In this document: one piece after another, positions 1 to 8,332 of the stretch
Layout of the letters: each line of letters opens with the position of its first letter
Position numbering within the stretch: the first letter of the stretch is position 1
DNA from: Streptomyces sp. NBC_00557
GTDB lineage: Bacteria > Actinomycetota > Actinomycetes > Streptomycetales > Streptomycetaceae
Length of the DNA stretch: 64,000 bases
NCBI RefSeq assembly: GCF_036345995.1
Contig: NZ_CP107796.1
Span: 6,510,001 to 6,574,000 of the forward strand
Direction of reading: 5' to 3'
Notes under the pieces: generated by a model
What the model was told of the DNA's origin: nothing
The model's database searches: none
Seen by the model: only the letters and a program-made list of their open reading frames with translations
Made by a program: the position numbers and the translations under genes

Positions 1-212
1 ACCACGCGGCCCGCTACGCCACCCACCTCATCGCCCTGCGCGGCGGCGAGGTCGTCGCCGAGGGCGCCCCGAACGACATCGTCACGGCCGAGCTGGTGGA
101 GGAGGTGTTCGGGCTGCGCTGTCAGGTCATCGACGACCCGGAGACCGGCACCCCGCTGGTCGTCCCCGCGGCGCGCGGGACCCGGCGGGAGCGGCTCACA
201 GCAGCTTCCTGA
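1..212 (+). CDS. ABC transporter ATP-binding protein, C-terminal end (partial)
   Basis: The gene enters from the left edge, so only about 69 C-terminal residues are visible (reading frame starts at base 3, stop TGA at 210). They read HAARYATHLIALRGGEVVAEG followed by a tail. This fits the H-loop and C-terminus of a FepC/FecE-type ATPase that drives iron-siderophore or cobalamin import: the 'H-A-x-R-Y-A-x-H-L-I-x-L-x-G-G' stretch is characteristic of that subfamily. The Walker motifs lie outside the window, so the substrate cannot be named. The last 17 bases overlap the end of the convergent SCP2-like gene. Confidence 0.75.
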   Translation, partial: HAARYATHLIALRGGEVVAEGAPNDIVTAELVEEVFGLRCQVIDDPETGTPLVVPAARGTRRERLTAAS

Positions 213-543
213 GCCGGAACAGGTCCAGCAGGCTCGCCTCCAGCCGGACCCGGCCCGAGCCCCAGGCGGTCGCGAAGTTCAGCTCCCCGCCCACCAGCGC
301 CACCAGGTCGTCGCCCGCCAAGGCGAGCCTGATCTGCGCCTTCTCCCGCGGCGGGCCGGGGTGGGTGTCGTCCACCTCGATCCGCCCGCCCGTCATGCGG
401 CCGGCGAAGGTGACGTCCAGGTCGGTGATGTGACAGCTCACCGAGCGGTCCAGCGCGGCGGCCGCGCGGACGTCGCCCTCGGCGCCCTGCATGTTGTCCG
501 AAAGCTTTCCCAGTGCGGCGCGGCACTCCTCGATCGTGGCCAT
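196..543 (-). CDS. SCP2 sterol-binding-domain-like protein
   Basis: A 115-residue protein starting MATIEECRAALGKL. A small, soluble, single-domain protein whose pattern (GRIEVDD, then AQIRLALAGDDLVALVGGELNF, then a hydrophobic C-terminal helix ending RLRKLL) resembles the SCP2 sterol-carrier fold common in Actinobacteria. Such proteins are thought to hold lipophilic ligands; the ligand here is unknown. The ATG at 543 is preferred to the long upstream extension, because a divergent gene begins only 42 bases away and the extension would run through it. The two genes probably share that short divergent promoter region. The family call is moderate; the coding call is good. Confidence 0.7.
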   Translation of the reverse strand: MATIEECRAALGKLSDNMQGAEGDVRAAAALDRSVSCHITDLDVTFAGRMTGGRIEVDDTHPGPPREKAQIRLALAGDDLVALVGGELNFATAWGSGRVRLEASLLDLFRLRKLL

Positions 544-585
544 CGCCACCGACCGTACCCCAGCCGTTCGGGGTAGCGTCTGCCC

Positions 586-870
586 ATGAGCGAGTCCGTG
601 ACCGAGGCCCCGGCGGAAGCCGTGACGGAGGCCGAGCCCGAGTACGACCCCGCAGCGCCCGCCCCTCTGGGGGTCCCGCGCACCCCCACCGGCAACGCGG
701 AGGTCGACGCCCAGCTGGAACGGCTCGCAGACGCCGACCACCTCGCCACCGACGGGCACATGGAGGTGTACGAGGATGTACACCGGGGGCTGCGCGACGC
801 GCTCACCGCGCTCGACGCCCGCCCGGGACCTCCGGTGCCCCCGCCTTCGTACCACCAGAGCAGGAGCTGA
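586..870 (+). CDS. Small acidic hypothetical protein upstream of tlyA
   Basis: A 94-residue protein with no recognised domain. The first 40 residues are low-complexity, rich in Ala, Glu and Pro, and likely disordered. Residues about 45-80 (NAEVDAQLERLADADHLATD and following) could form a helical segment. Proteins of this kind commonly sit directly before tlyA in streptomycetes and mycobacteria. It ends 7 bases before the tlyA start, so it is probably the first gene of a tlyA-nadK-recN transcript. Function unknown. Confidence 0.7.
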   Translation: MSESVTEAPAEAVTEAEPEYDPAAPAPLGVPRTPTGNAEVDAQLERLADADHLATDGHMEVYEDVHRGLRDALTALDARPGPPVPPPSYHQSRS

Positions 871-877
871 ACCGAAC

Positions 878-1693
878 GTGGCAGGAGTCGCACGCCGCCG
901 TCTGGACGCGGAGCTGGTCCGCAGGAAGCTCGCGCGCTCGCGCGAGCACGCCAGCCAGCTGATCGCCGCCGGGCGGGTCACCGTCGGCAAGACCGTGGCG
1001 ACCAAGCCGGCCACCCAGGTGGAGACCGCCGCGGCGATCGTGGTCCAGGCCGACGACAGCGACCCCGACTACGTCTCCCGCGGCGGGCACAAGCTCGCCG
1101 GCGCCCTGAAGGTCTTCGTTCCGCAGGGGCTCGTGGTCGAGGGCCGGCGCGCGCTGGACGCGGGGGCGTCCACCGGTGGCTTCACCGACGTGCTGCTGCG
1201 CGCGGGCGCCGCGCACGTCGTCGCCGTGGACGTCGGCTACGGACAGCTCGCCTGGTCGCTGCGGAACGATGAACGCGTCACCGTCAAGGACCGTACGAAC
1301 GTACGCGAGTTGACGCTCGAAGCGATCGATGGGGAGCCGGTGGATCTTGTCGTGGGCGATCTGTCCTTCATTCCGCTCGGGCTGGTGCTGCCCGCCCTGA
1401 AGCGGTGCGTGACGCCGGACGCCGACCTGGTGATGATGGTCAAGCCGCAGTTCGAGGTGGGCAAGGAGCGGCTCGGCAGCGGGGGTGTCGTACGGAGTCC
1501 GCAGCTGCGGGCGGAGGCCGTGCGTGGTGTGGCCGAGAAGGCCTGGGAGCTGGGGCTCGGGGTGCAGTCGGTCACCGCCAGTCCGCTGCCCGGCCCCTCG
1601 GGGAACGTCGAGTACTTTCTCTGGCTGCGGGCGGGAGCACCCCAGGTGGACCCGGCCGACGTCGACCGTGCAGTGGCGGAGGGGCCGCGTTGA
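878..1693 (+). CDS. tlyA: TlyA-family rRNA 2'-O-methyltransferase
   Basis: 271 residues. An N-terminal S4 RNA-binding domain (about residues 1-60, RRRLDAELVRRKLARSREHA) is followed by an FtsJ-like Rossmann methyltransferase domain. The usual K-D-K-E set is visible: K in SRGGHKL, D in VVGDLSFI, K in MMVKPQFE and E in NVEYFLW. The SAM-binding loop reads DAGASTGGFTD. In mycobacteria TlyA methylates cytidines of 16S and 23S rRNA and so governs capreomycin sensitivity; the same reaction is expected here. The GTG start at 878 follows a GGAG 11 bases upstream and gives the normal length. Its TGA overlaps the TTG start of nadK, suggesting translational coupling. Confidence 0.93.
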   Translation: MAGVARRRLDAELVRRKLARSREHASQLIAAGRVTVGKTVATKPATQVETAAAIVVQADDSDPDYVSRGGHKLAGALKVFVPQGLVVEGRRALDAGASTGGFTDVLLRAGAAHVVAVDVGYGQLAWSLRNDERVTVKDRTNVRELTLEAIDGEPVDLVVGDLSFIPLGLVLPALKRCVTPDADLVMMVKPQFEVGKERLGSGGVVRSPQLRAEAVRGVAEKAWELGLGVQSVTASPLPGPSGNVEYFLWLRAGAPQVDPADVDRAVAEGPR

Positions 1694-2595
1694 CACAGAA
1701 CCTGGCGCGTACTGTTTTCCTGCTCGCCCACACCGGGCGGCCCGCGGCGGTCCGCAGTGCGGAACTCGTCGTCAAGGGCCTGCTGCGGCATGGCATCGGG
1801 GTGCGGGTGCTGGAGGAGGAGGCGCGCGACCTGCCGCTGCCGGACCAGGTGGCGCTGGTCAAGGAGGCGACCCCGCAGTGCCTCGACGGGTGCGAGCTGC
1901 TGATCGTGCTCGGCGGTGACGGGACGCTGCTGCGGGGCGCCGAGTTCGCCCGTGCGTCCGGGGTGCCGATGCTCGGCGTCAACCTCGGCCGGGTCGGGTT
2001 CCTCGCGGAGGCCGAACGCGACGACCTCGACCGGGTGGTCGACCGGGTGGTGGCGCGGTCGTACGAGGTCGAGGAGCGGATGACCGTCGACGTCGTCGTG
2101 CACCGCAACGGGGACATCGTGCACACCGACTGGGCGCTGAACGAGGCGGCCGTGCAGAAGGCGGGCGCCGAGAAGCTGCTCGAGGTCGTGCTGGAGATCG
2201 ACGGGCGGCCGGTGTCGGAGTTCGGCTGCGACGGGGTGATCCTGTCCACGCCGACCGGGTCCACGGCGTACGCCTTCTCCGCGGGCGGGCCGGTGGTGTG
2301 GCCCGAGGTGGAGGCGCTGCTGATGGTGCCGATCAGCGCGCACGCGCTGTTCGCCAAGCCCCTGGTCACCTCGCCGGAGTCCGTGCTGGCGGTGGAGGTG
2401 CTGCCGCACATCCCTCCGGGCGTCCTGTGGTGCGACGGGCGGCGGACCGTCGAGCTGCCGCCGGGGGCGCGGGTGGAGGTGCGGCGGGGCGCGGTCCCGG
2501 TACGGCTTGCTCGGCTTCATCACTCTTCGTTCACGGATCGGCTGGTCGCGAAGTTTGCGCTGCCGACGACGGGATGGCGAGGGGCGCCGCACTAG
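1690..2595 (+). CDS. nadK: NAD kinase
   Basis: 301 residues. It phosphorylates NAD to NADP using ATP or polyphosphate in the cytoplasm. The hallmark GGDGTLLR (about residues 76-83), the NE of LNEAAVQ and the GxSTPTGSTAYAFSAGG substrate loop are all present. It starts at TTG 1690, inside the tlyA stop (TTGA overlap). This is the start that matches the family length, and the alternative starts in this frame lie deep inside tlyA. A strong hairpin follows directly at 2595, so nadK may end one transcription unit or be attenuated before recN. Confidence 0.93.
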   Translation: MTQNLARTVFLLAHTGRPAAVRSAELVVKGLLRHGIGVRVLEEEARDLPLPDQVALVKEATPQCLDGCELLIVLGGDGTLLRGAEFARASGVPMLGVNLGRVGFLAEAERDDLDRVVDRVVARSYEVEERMTVDVVVHRNGDIVHTDWALNEAAVQKAGAEKLLEVVLEIDGRPVSEFGCDGVILSTPTGSTAYAFSAGGPVVWPEVEALLMVPISAHALFAKPLVTSPESVLAVEVLPHIPPGVLWCDGRRTVELPPGARVEVRRGAVPVRLARLHHSSFTDRLVAKFALPTTGWRGAPH

Positions 2596-2646
2596 GGGGT
2601 TTCGTTTGGATCAGGTCGGACCCGGGCTGATCCGAACGAAACCCCC
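2595..2646 (+). terminator. 20-bp-stem hairpin between nadK and recN
   Basis: An inverted repeat begins at the last base of the nadK stop codon. The left arm 2595-2614 (GGGGGTTTCGTTTGGATCAG) pairs with 2627-2646 across a 12-base loop, with a single T/G wobble. There is no U-tract, as is usual for streptomycete terminators. It lies 68 bases before the recN start and could end nadK transcription or act as an attenuator or leader structure for recN. Confidence 0.6.
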
Positions 2647-2713
2647 TGGCTCGCCCGGGTGACAATGGCGGGCCATGTGCGCTCCCCCGCCCGGACCTCG
2701 TATGGTCTGTTCC

Positions 2714-4444
2714 GTGTTGGAGGAGATGCGGATACGGTCGCTCGGGGTCATCGACGACGCCGTCGTCGAGCTGTCGCCGGGGTTCACCGCCGTCACCGGT
2801 GAGACGGGTGCGGGCAAGACCATGGTGGTCACCAGCCTGGGGCTGCTGCTCGGCGGCCGGGCCGACCCGGCGCTGGTGCGGATCGGGGCGGACAAGGCGG
2901 TCGTGGAGGGGCGGGTCACCGTGCCCGCGGACGCCGCCGCCGTCGTACGCGCCGAGGAGGCGGGGGCCGAGCTGGACGACGGCGCCCTGCTGATCAGCCG
3001 TACCGTTTCCGCCGAGGGCCGCTCCCGGGCGCACCTGGGCGGGCGCAGCGTGCCCGTGGGGCTGCTCGCCGAGCTGGCCGACGACCTGGTGGCCGTGCAC
3101 GGGCAGACCGACCAGCAGGGGCTGCTGAAGCTGTCCCGGCAGCGGCAGGCGCTGGACCGGTACGCGGGCGACGCCGTCGCCGTGCCGCTCGCCAAGTACA
3201 CCGAGGCCTACCGGCGGCTGCGGGCCGTCTCCGCCGAGCTGGAGGAGATCACCACACGCGCGCGTGAGCGGGCGCAGGAAGCCGACATGCTGCGCTACGG
3301 CCTGGAGGAGATCGCCGCCGTCGAGCCGCGCGCCGGGGAGGACGCCGAGCTGGCCGAGGAGGCCGAGCGGCTGGGGCACGCGGAGGCGCTGTCGTCCGCC
3401 GCGACGGCCGCGCACGCCGCTCTCGCGGGCAATCCCGAGGACCCCGAGGGGATCGACGCCTCCACCCTCGTCGCGGGCGCCCACCGGGCCCTGGAGGCCG
3501 TTCGGAGCCACGATCCGGCGCTCGCCTCGCTCGCCGACCGGATCGGGGAGATCGGCATCCTGCTCGGTGACGTGGCCGGCGAGCTGGCCGGGTACGCCGA
3601 CGACCTGGACGCCGATCCGCTGCGGCTGGCCGCGGTGGAGGAGCGGCGGGCCGCGCTGACCGCGCTGACCCGCAAGTACGGCGAGGACGTCAACGCCGTG
3701 CTCGCCTGGGCCGAGCAGAGCGCCGCGCGCCTGACCGAGCTGGACGGCGACGACGAGCGGATCGCGGAGCTGACCGCCGAGCGGGACGCGCTCCGGGCCG
3801 AACTGGGCGGTCTCGCACAGGCGTTGTCGGACGCGCGGAGGGAAGCCGCCGAGCGGTTCGCCGCCGCCGTGACCGCCGAGCTGGCCTCGCTGGCGATGCC
3901 CCACGCGCGCGTGTCCTTCGACATCCGGCAGACCGAGGACCCCGAGGGCGTCGAGGTCGGCGGGCGCACGGTCGCGTACGGGCCGTCGGGCGTGGACGAG
4001 GTCGAGCTGCTGCTCGCCCCGCACCCGGGCGCCCCGCCGCGGCCCATCGCCAAGGGCGCGTCCGGTGGTGAGCTGTCCCGCGTGATGCTCGCCGTGGAGG
4101 TCGTCTTCGCGGGCACCGACCCGGTGCCGACGTACCTCTTCGACGAGGTCGACGCCGGTGTCGGCGGCAAGGCGGCGGTCGAGATCGGCCGGCGGCTGGC
4201 GAAGCTCGCCAAGACGGCGCAGGTCGTCGTGGTGACCCACCTGCCCCAGGTGGCCGCCTTCGCCGACCGCCAGCTGCTGGTGGAGAAGACGAACGACGGC
4301 TCGGTCACCCGCTCCGGGGTGAAGGTCCTGGAGGGCGAGGAACGCATCCGCGAGCTCTCCCGCATGCTGGCCGGCCAGGAGGACTCCGAGACGGCCCGCG
4401 CCCACGCGGAGGAACTACTGGCGACGGCCCGGGCGGACCTGTAG
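2714..4444 (+). CDS. recN: DNA repair protein RecN
   Basis: 576 residues from the GTG at 2714 (MLEEMRIRSLG); starts at 2702 or 2675 in the same frame are possible. An SMC-like ATPase that holds or tethers DNA ends in double-strand-break repair. Walker A GETGAGKT lies at residues 29-36, a long helical, probably coiled-coil middle follows (many EAERL and ELEEI heptads), then the signature GASGGELSRVMLAVEVVF and Walker B YLFDEVDAGVGG. The length matches the family. The tlyA-nadK-recN order is conserved across Actinobacteria. No GAAC-N4-GTTC LexA box was seen just upstream. Confidence 0.95.
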   Translation: MLEEMRIRSLGVIDDAVVELSPGFTAVTGETGAGKTMVVTSLGLLLGGRADPALVRIGADKAVVEGRVTVPADAAAVVRAEEAGAELDDGALLISRTVSAEGRSRAHLGGRSVPVGLLAELADDLVAVHGQTDQQGLLKLSRQRQALDRYAGDAVAVPLAKYTEAYRRLRAVSAELEEITTRARERAQEADMLRYGLEEIAAVEPRAGEDAELAEEAERLGHAEALSSAATAAHAALAGNPEDPEGIDASTLVAGAHRALEAVRSHDPALASLADRIGEIGILLGDVAGELAGYADDLDADPLRLAAVEERRAALTALTRKYGEDVNAVLAWAEQSAARLTELDGDDERIAELTAERDALRAELGGLAQALSDARREAAERFAAAVTAELASLAMPHARVSFDIRQTEDPEGVEVGGRTVAYGPSGVDEVELLLAPHPGAPPRPIAKGASGGELSRVMLAVEVVFAGTDPVPTYLFDEVDAGVGGKAAVEIGRRLAKLAKTAQVVVVTHLPQVAAFADRQLLVEKTNDGSVTRSGVKVLEGEERIRELSRMLAGQEDSETARAHAEELLATARADL

Positions 4445-4492
4445 ACGGGCTCGGCTTCCAGGGCAGGCGTGGTCGGCTTTTAGGGTGGCGGG

Positions 4493-5239
4493 ATGATCGT
4501 CAAGCGTGAGTTCCGCTCCTTCCTGCTGTCCGCCGCGCTCACCCGGGCCGGCCTCGCCCTGCTGCGCGGCAACCCGCCCGGCGGCGCGCGGCGTTGGCAG
4601 CGTGAGAACTACGCGGGCCGGAGCGTCGAGCTGTACGCCGGGCCCGCCGCGGCGCTCGGTGCGGCCGGCGCCGTCGCGCGGGAGTGTCCCGGGGCGGGGC
4701 TCGCCGTGCTGGCCGCCGGGGTGTGCGGGGCGTACGACGATGTCGCCGGGGACCACCGGCGCGGCTTCCGGGCGCATCTGCGGGCGCTGAGGGACGGTGA
4801 AGTCACCAGCGGGGCCGTGAAGTTGTTCGGGATATCGGCCGCCGGGCTGGTCGCGGGGGCGCTGATGAAGGAGCGGCCCCTCGACAGGCTTCTCGCCGGG
4901 GTCGTCATCGCCGGTGCCGCACACTTCGTGAACCTCGTCGACGTGCGGCCGGGGCGGGCCGCCGGAGCGGTACTCGCGCTGGGGGCGCCCGGACTGCTCC
5001 GCGAGGGGCCCGCCGCCGGGCTGTCGGCGGCCGCGATGGGCGCCGCCGCGGCCGTCCTCCCCGACGACCTGGGCGAACGCGCCATGATCGGGGACACGGG
5101 GGCGCACGCCCTCGGGGCCGCGCTGGGGGCGGCCGTCGTGGCGGGCAACCGGCGCGCGGGGCTGCTCGCGCACGCCGTCGCCGTTGTGGCCGCCGCCGTG
5201 CACGGGGACCGGGTGAGTGCCTGGGCGCGGGCACTGTGA
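4493..5239 (+). CDS. Small PNPT-like (MraY/WecA-type) membrane protein
   Basis: 248 residues with several hydrophobic helices. I read three motifs of the polyprenyl-phosphate N-acetylhexosamine-1-phosphate transferase superfamily: YDDVAGD at residues 81-87 (the DDxxD site), NLVDVRPG at 147-154 (the N-x-x-D/DG site), and GDTGAHALG at 200-208 (the GDxGS/A-LG site). It is shorter than MraY or WecA (about 320-360 residues), so it may be a compact or degenerate member. It occupies the place where mycobacteria carry other genes between recN and pyrG, and it is followed by a glycosyltransferase, which would suit a lipid-linked sugar pathway. The assignment is inferred from motifs only. Confidence 0.65.
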   Translation: MIVKREFRSFLLSAALTRAGLALLRGNPPGGARRWQRENYAGRSVELYAGPAAALGAAGAVARECPGAGLAVLAAGVCGAYDDVAGDHRRGFRAHLRALRDGEVTSGAVKLFGISAAGLVAGALMKERPLDRLLAGVVIAGAAHFVNLVDVRPGRAAGAVLALGAPGLLREGPAAGLSAAAMGAAAAVLPDDLGERAMIGDTGAHALGAALGAAVVAGNRRAGLLAHAVAVVAAAVHGDRVSAWARAL

Positions 5240-5508
5240 GCGTCTGACCTCGCGGTATGTATCAGTGCGGGGTTCGCCCGCGCCGGGACTCGGTTCCCCC
5301 GTGTGGGTGACGTGCTCCGGCGCATTGCCTCCGGCCCGCCGCACGGTGCGCCCCCGGATTTCCCTGAACGGCTCTGCGTCCTGGCATGCTTGAAGAGCAT
5401 GTGGTCCGCGCGGGAGGCGCGCGGTGTACGTCCTTCCGCACTCCTGAGCCCGCTACGTTCTGTACGTTTCCTCGTGACCACCCACGCCGAACCAGGAGTC
5501 CCGGCCTC

Positions 5509-6645
5509 GTGAGCCCCCTGAGCAGCAACGCACCGCACGGCCAGCAGCCGCTGCGCACCGTGCAGGTGCTGGGCGGAGGCAACGCCGGCAGCAGCGCGCA
5601 TGTGCGCTCGCTGGCCGAGGGGCTCGTGGCGAGGGGCGTGCGGGTGACGGTGTGCGCCCCCGCCGAAGCCGACCGCGCCTACGATTTCACCGGCGTCGGC
5701 GCCGAACACGTGCACGTGCCGCGCAGCAGCGACCCCGTCGCGGTGGCCGCGCTGCGAACGGCCTGCGCCAACGCCGACCTGGTGCACGCGCACGGGCTGC
5801 ACGCCTCCTTCCGGGCCGTCCTCGCGCTCAGCGGCCGGCGCACCCCCTTGGTGGTCACCTGGCACAACCGGGCCTGGGCCGACGGTCCGCGGGCGCATCT
5901 GCTCAGGCTGCTGGAGCGGCGGGTGGTGCGGACGGCGGCCGTCGTCCTCGGCACCAGCCCCGACCTGGTGGACCGGGCCAGGCAGACCGGGGCACGGGAC
6001 GCCCGGCTCGGCGCCGTCGGCCTGCCGGGGCAGCGGCGGCCCGCCGTCCTCGACGACCCCGACCCGCTGCGCCCCAAGGTCCTCGCCGAACTCGGCGCCA
6101 CCGGACGCCCGTTGCTCCTCGCGGTCGGCTCCCTCGAGCGGCACCGCGGCTACGACGTCCTGCTCGACGCGGCCCGCGCCTGGCGGGGCCTGGACCCCGT
6201 GCCGCTGGTCGTCATCGCCGGGGAGGGGCCGCTGCGGCCGGAGCTGCAGCGGCGCATCGAGGACGAGGACCTTCCGGTGCGGCTCGTCGGGCACCGCGAC
6301 GACGTGCCCGAGCTGCTCGCCGCCGCCGACCTGGCGCTGCTGACGAGCAGATGGGAGTCGCGGTCCGTGCTCGCCCAGGAGGCGCTGTACGCGCGCGTGC
6401 CGCTCGTCGCCACCCGGGTCGGCGGCATCCCGGACCTCGTCGGCGACGCGGCCGAACTCGTCCCGTACGGCGACCCGGAGGGGCTCGCCGCCGCCGTCGT
6501 ACGGCTGCTCGCGGACCCTGAGCGCCGCCAGGAGCTGGCCGCGGCGGGGCTGAGGCAGGCCGCCACCTGGCCGACCGAGGACGAGACGGTGGCCCAAGTG
6601 CTCAGCGTCTACGACGAGTTGACCCAGCCGACACCGCTGGCCTAG
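5509..6645 (+). CDS. Glycosyltransferase, GT4-like
   Basis: 378 residues with the two-Rossmann-domain plan of GT-B enzymes: a glycine-rich N-terminal loop (VQVLGGGNAGSSAHVRSLAEG), and a C-terminal half with VGSLERHRGYDVLLDA, VIAGEGPLRPEL and the E-x7-E-like stretch SRWESRSVLAQEALY. It probably transfers a sugar from a nucleotide donor to a lipid- or wall-linked acceptor; the acceptor is unknown. The GTG at 5509 has an AGGAG about 10 bases upstream and gives a normal N-terminus, whereas the in-frame extension upstream has no family character. Its stop overlaps that of the convergent PucR gene by two bases. The preceding membrane protein may be a functional partner. Confidence 0.85.
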   Translation: MSPLSSNAPHGQQPLRTVQVLGGGNAGSSAHVRSLAEGLVARGVRVTVCAPAEADRAYDFTGVGAEHVHVPRSSDPVAVAALRTACANADLVHAHGLHASFRAVLALSGRRTPLVVTWHNRAWADGPRAHLLRLLERRVVRTAAVVLGTSPDLVDRARQTGARDARLGAVGLPGQRRPAVLDDPDPLRPKVLAELGATGRPLLLAVGSLERHRGYDVLLDAARAWRGLDPVPLVVIAGEGPLRPELQRRIEDEDLPVRLVGHRDDVPELLAAADLALLTSRWESRSVLAQEALYARVPLVATRVGGIPDLVGDAAELVPYGDPEGLAAAVVRLLADPERRQELAAAGLRQAATWPTEDETVAQVLSVYDELTQPTPLA

Positions 6646-8288
6646 GGCACGTGCCGGCGGGCCCGCAGGGCGAGGCTCAATGCCAGCACGGTCTGCGGGT
6701 CGTCGAGGTCGGTGCCCAGCAACTCCCCGATGCGGGCGAGCCGGTTGTACAGGGTCTGCCGGTTCAGGTGCAGCTCGCGGGCCGTCTCCGCCTTGCGGCC
6801 CGCGTGCGCCAGATAGGTCTGCAGCGTCGGCAGCAGCGGCGGCTTGGAGCGGTTGTCGTGGTCGCGCAGCGGGCCGATCGCACGGTCCACGAACGCGGCC
6901 AGGTCCGGGTGGTCGCGCAGCCGCCACAGCAGCAGGTCGATGTCGAGGCGGCGGGCGTCGTACCAGGGCCGGTCCGTCAGGCCCTGCGCGGCCGTCGCCG
7001 TCTCCGCCGCGTGCCTGAGCCCGGCCGACGCGGCCGCCCAGCCGCCCGCCACGCCGACCACCACGACCGGCGGCGGCGAGCCCGGCCGGCGCATCCCGGC
7101 CCGCTCCACGCCCGTGCGCAGCGCCGCCGCCACCCGGTCGGCGACGGCCGGGCGCTCCGACTCCGAGCGCAGGCCGAGCAGCACCAGCACCCGGCCCTCC
7201 ACCGGCCGTACGCCCAGCAGCACCGGCACCCCGACCGCGGCCAGCTCCTCGGACACGGCCCGGGCGAGCACCGCCCAGCCCCCGCCGGGGGAGAGGCTGT
7301 CGCCGATCCGCATCACCACGGGCAGCAGCGGGCTGTCGCCGGGCTTGAAGCCTAGGACCCGGGCCTGCGCCGGGGCGTCCTCCGCGGTGATGCGGCCCTC
7401 GGCGAGGTCGGTGAGGAAGTCGCCGCGCCCGCGGGCCGCCAGCTCCTCCTCCTGCCGGGCCTGCATCAGCACCACGGCCAGGATGCCCGCGGCCCGCTCG
7501 GCGGCGATCCGGTGCACGGGGGCCAGCGCGCCGCGCACCGGCAGCAGCACCAGGCGGGCCCGCACCGAGCCCGCCGTGCCGGGACCGCCGCCGGGCACGT
7601 CCACCAGCACCGAGCCGGCGGGCGGCGGGGCGTCCTTGCGCGGCCCGCGCAGCCCCTCCCACACCTGGAGCGGGTCCGCTCCCTCGGGACCCTCCCCGGC
7701 GGCATACAGCAGGCGGCCGTCGGCCGTCTCCAGGAACACCGGGTTGCCGCCGAAGTCCGCCAGGATGCCCAGCACCTGCGGCACCCCGCCGCCGCCCAGC
7801 AGCGCCTCGGTGCAACGCCGGTGCACCTCCTCGGCCCGCTGCAGCAGCGCGTAGTGGCCGTTGACGATCTCGGTGTGGATCTCCTCGGTGACCGTCACGA
7901 ACGGCACCTCGCGGTGCAGCTGCACCAGCGGCAGCCCGGCGGCGCGGGCGGTGTCCACCAGGGCGGCCGGCAGCCGGCTGAAGCGCGGGCCCAGCTCCAC
8001 CACCAGGGCGGCGATCCCGCGCTCGGCGAGGGTGCGCACGAACGCCCGCTGCTCGGCGGGGCGGGTGCCCAGGCCGTAGCCGGTGGTGAGCAGCAGCTCG
8101 CCGCCCTTGAGCAGTGAGGCGATGTTCGGCACCTCGCCCGCGTGCACCCAGCGCACCGTGCGCCCCAGCCGGTCGGCGCCCGCCAGGATCTCCGGCAGCC
8201 CGCTGCGCAGTCCGGGCAGCTCCAGCGCCCGCTGAACGGTGATCCCGGCGCCCTGACTGTCGGGTCGGTTGTCCGTACGGCTGTCCAT
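6642..8288 (-). CDS. PucR-family transcriptional regulator
   Basis: 548 residues. The N-terminal PucR ligand-sensing region (TVQRALELPGLRSGLPEILAG, residues about 15-140) is followed by a GGDEF-like middle domain and a C-terminal PucR/CdaR helix-turn-helix (RELHLNRQTLYNRLARIGELLG). Relatives respond to purine or related metabolites; the signal here is not evident. The start at ATG 8288 excludes a longer extension that would run into the neighbouring oxidase gene. The oxidase gene lies just upstream on the same strand and could be a target, but no operator was recognised. Confidence 0.88.
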   Translation of the reverse strand: MDSRTDNRPDSQGAGITVQRALELPGLRSGLPEILAGADRLGRTVRWVHAGEVPNIASLLKGGELLLTTGYGLGTRPAEQRAFVRTLAERGIAALVVELGPRFSRLPAALVDTARAAGLPLVQLHREVPFVTVTEEIHTEIVNGHYALLQRAEEVHRRCTEALLGGGGVPQVLGILADFGGNPVFLETADGRLLYAAGEGPEGADPLQVWEGLRGPRKDAPPPAGSVLVDVPGGGPGTAGSVRARLVLLPVRGALAPVHRIAAERAAGILAVVLMQARQEEELAARGRGDFLTDLAEGRITAEDAPAQARVLGFKPGDSPLLPVVMRIGDSLSPGGGWAVLARAVSEELAAVGVPVLLGVRPVEGRVLVLLGLRSESERPAVADRVAAALRTGVERAGMRRPGSPPPVVVVGVAGGWAAASAGLRHAAETATAAQGLTDRPWYDARRLDIDLLLWRLRDHPDLAAFVDRAIGPLRDHDNRSKPPLLPTLQTYLAHAGRKAETARELHLNRQTLYNRLARIGELLGTDLDDPQTVLALSLALRARRHVP

Positions 8289-8332
8289 GCAGCGGACGCT
8301 ACCTGCGAAGACGCCCGGAGAACATCTTCCGG

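Noticed and set aside
2531..4405. A 624-residue open frame on the minus strand across recN
   Set aside because: It is the antisense shadow of recN, produced by the high GC content; its composition is Gly/Arg/His-rich, and the sense frame has clear RecN motifs.
4609..7815. A 1068-residue open frame on the minus strand
   Set aside because: It spans three real genes on both strands and reads as Arg/Ala/Pro low-complexity sequence with no motif.
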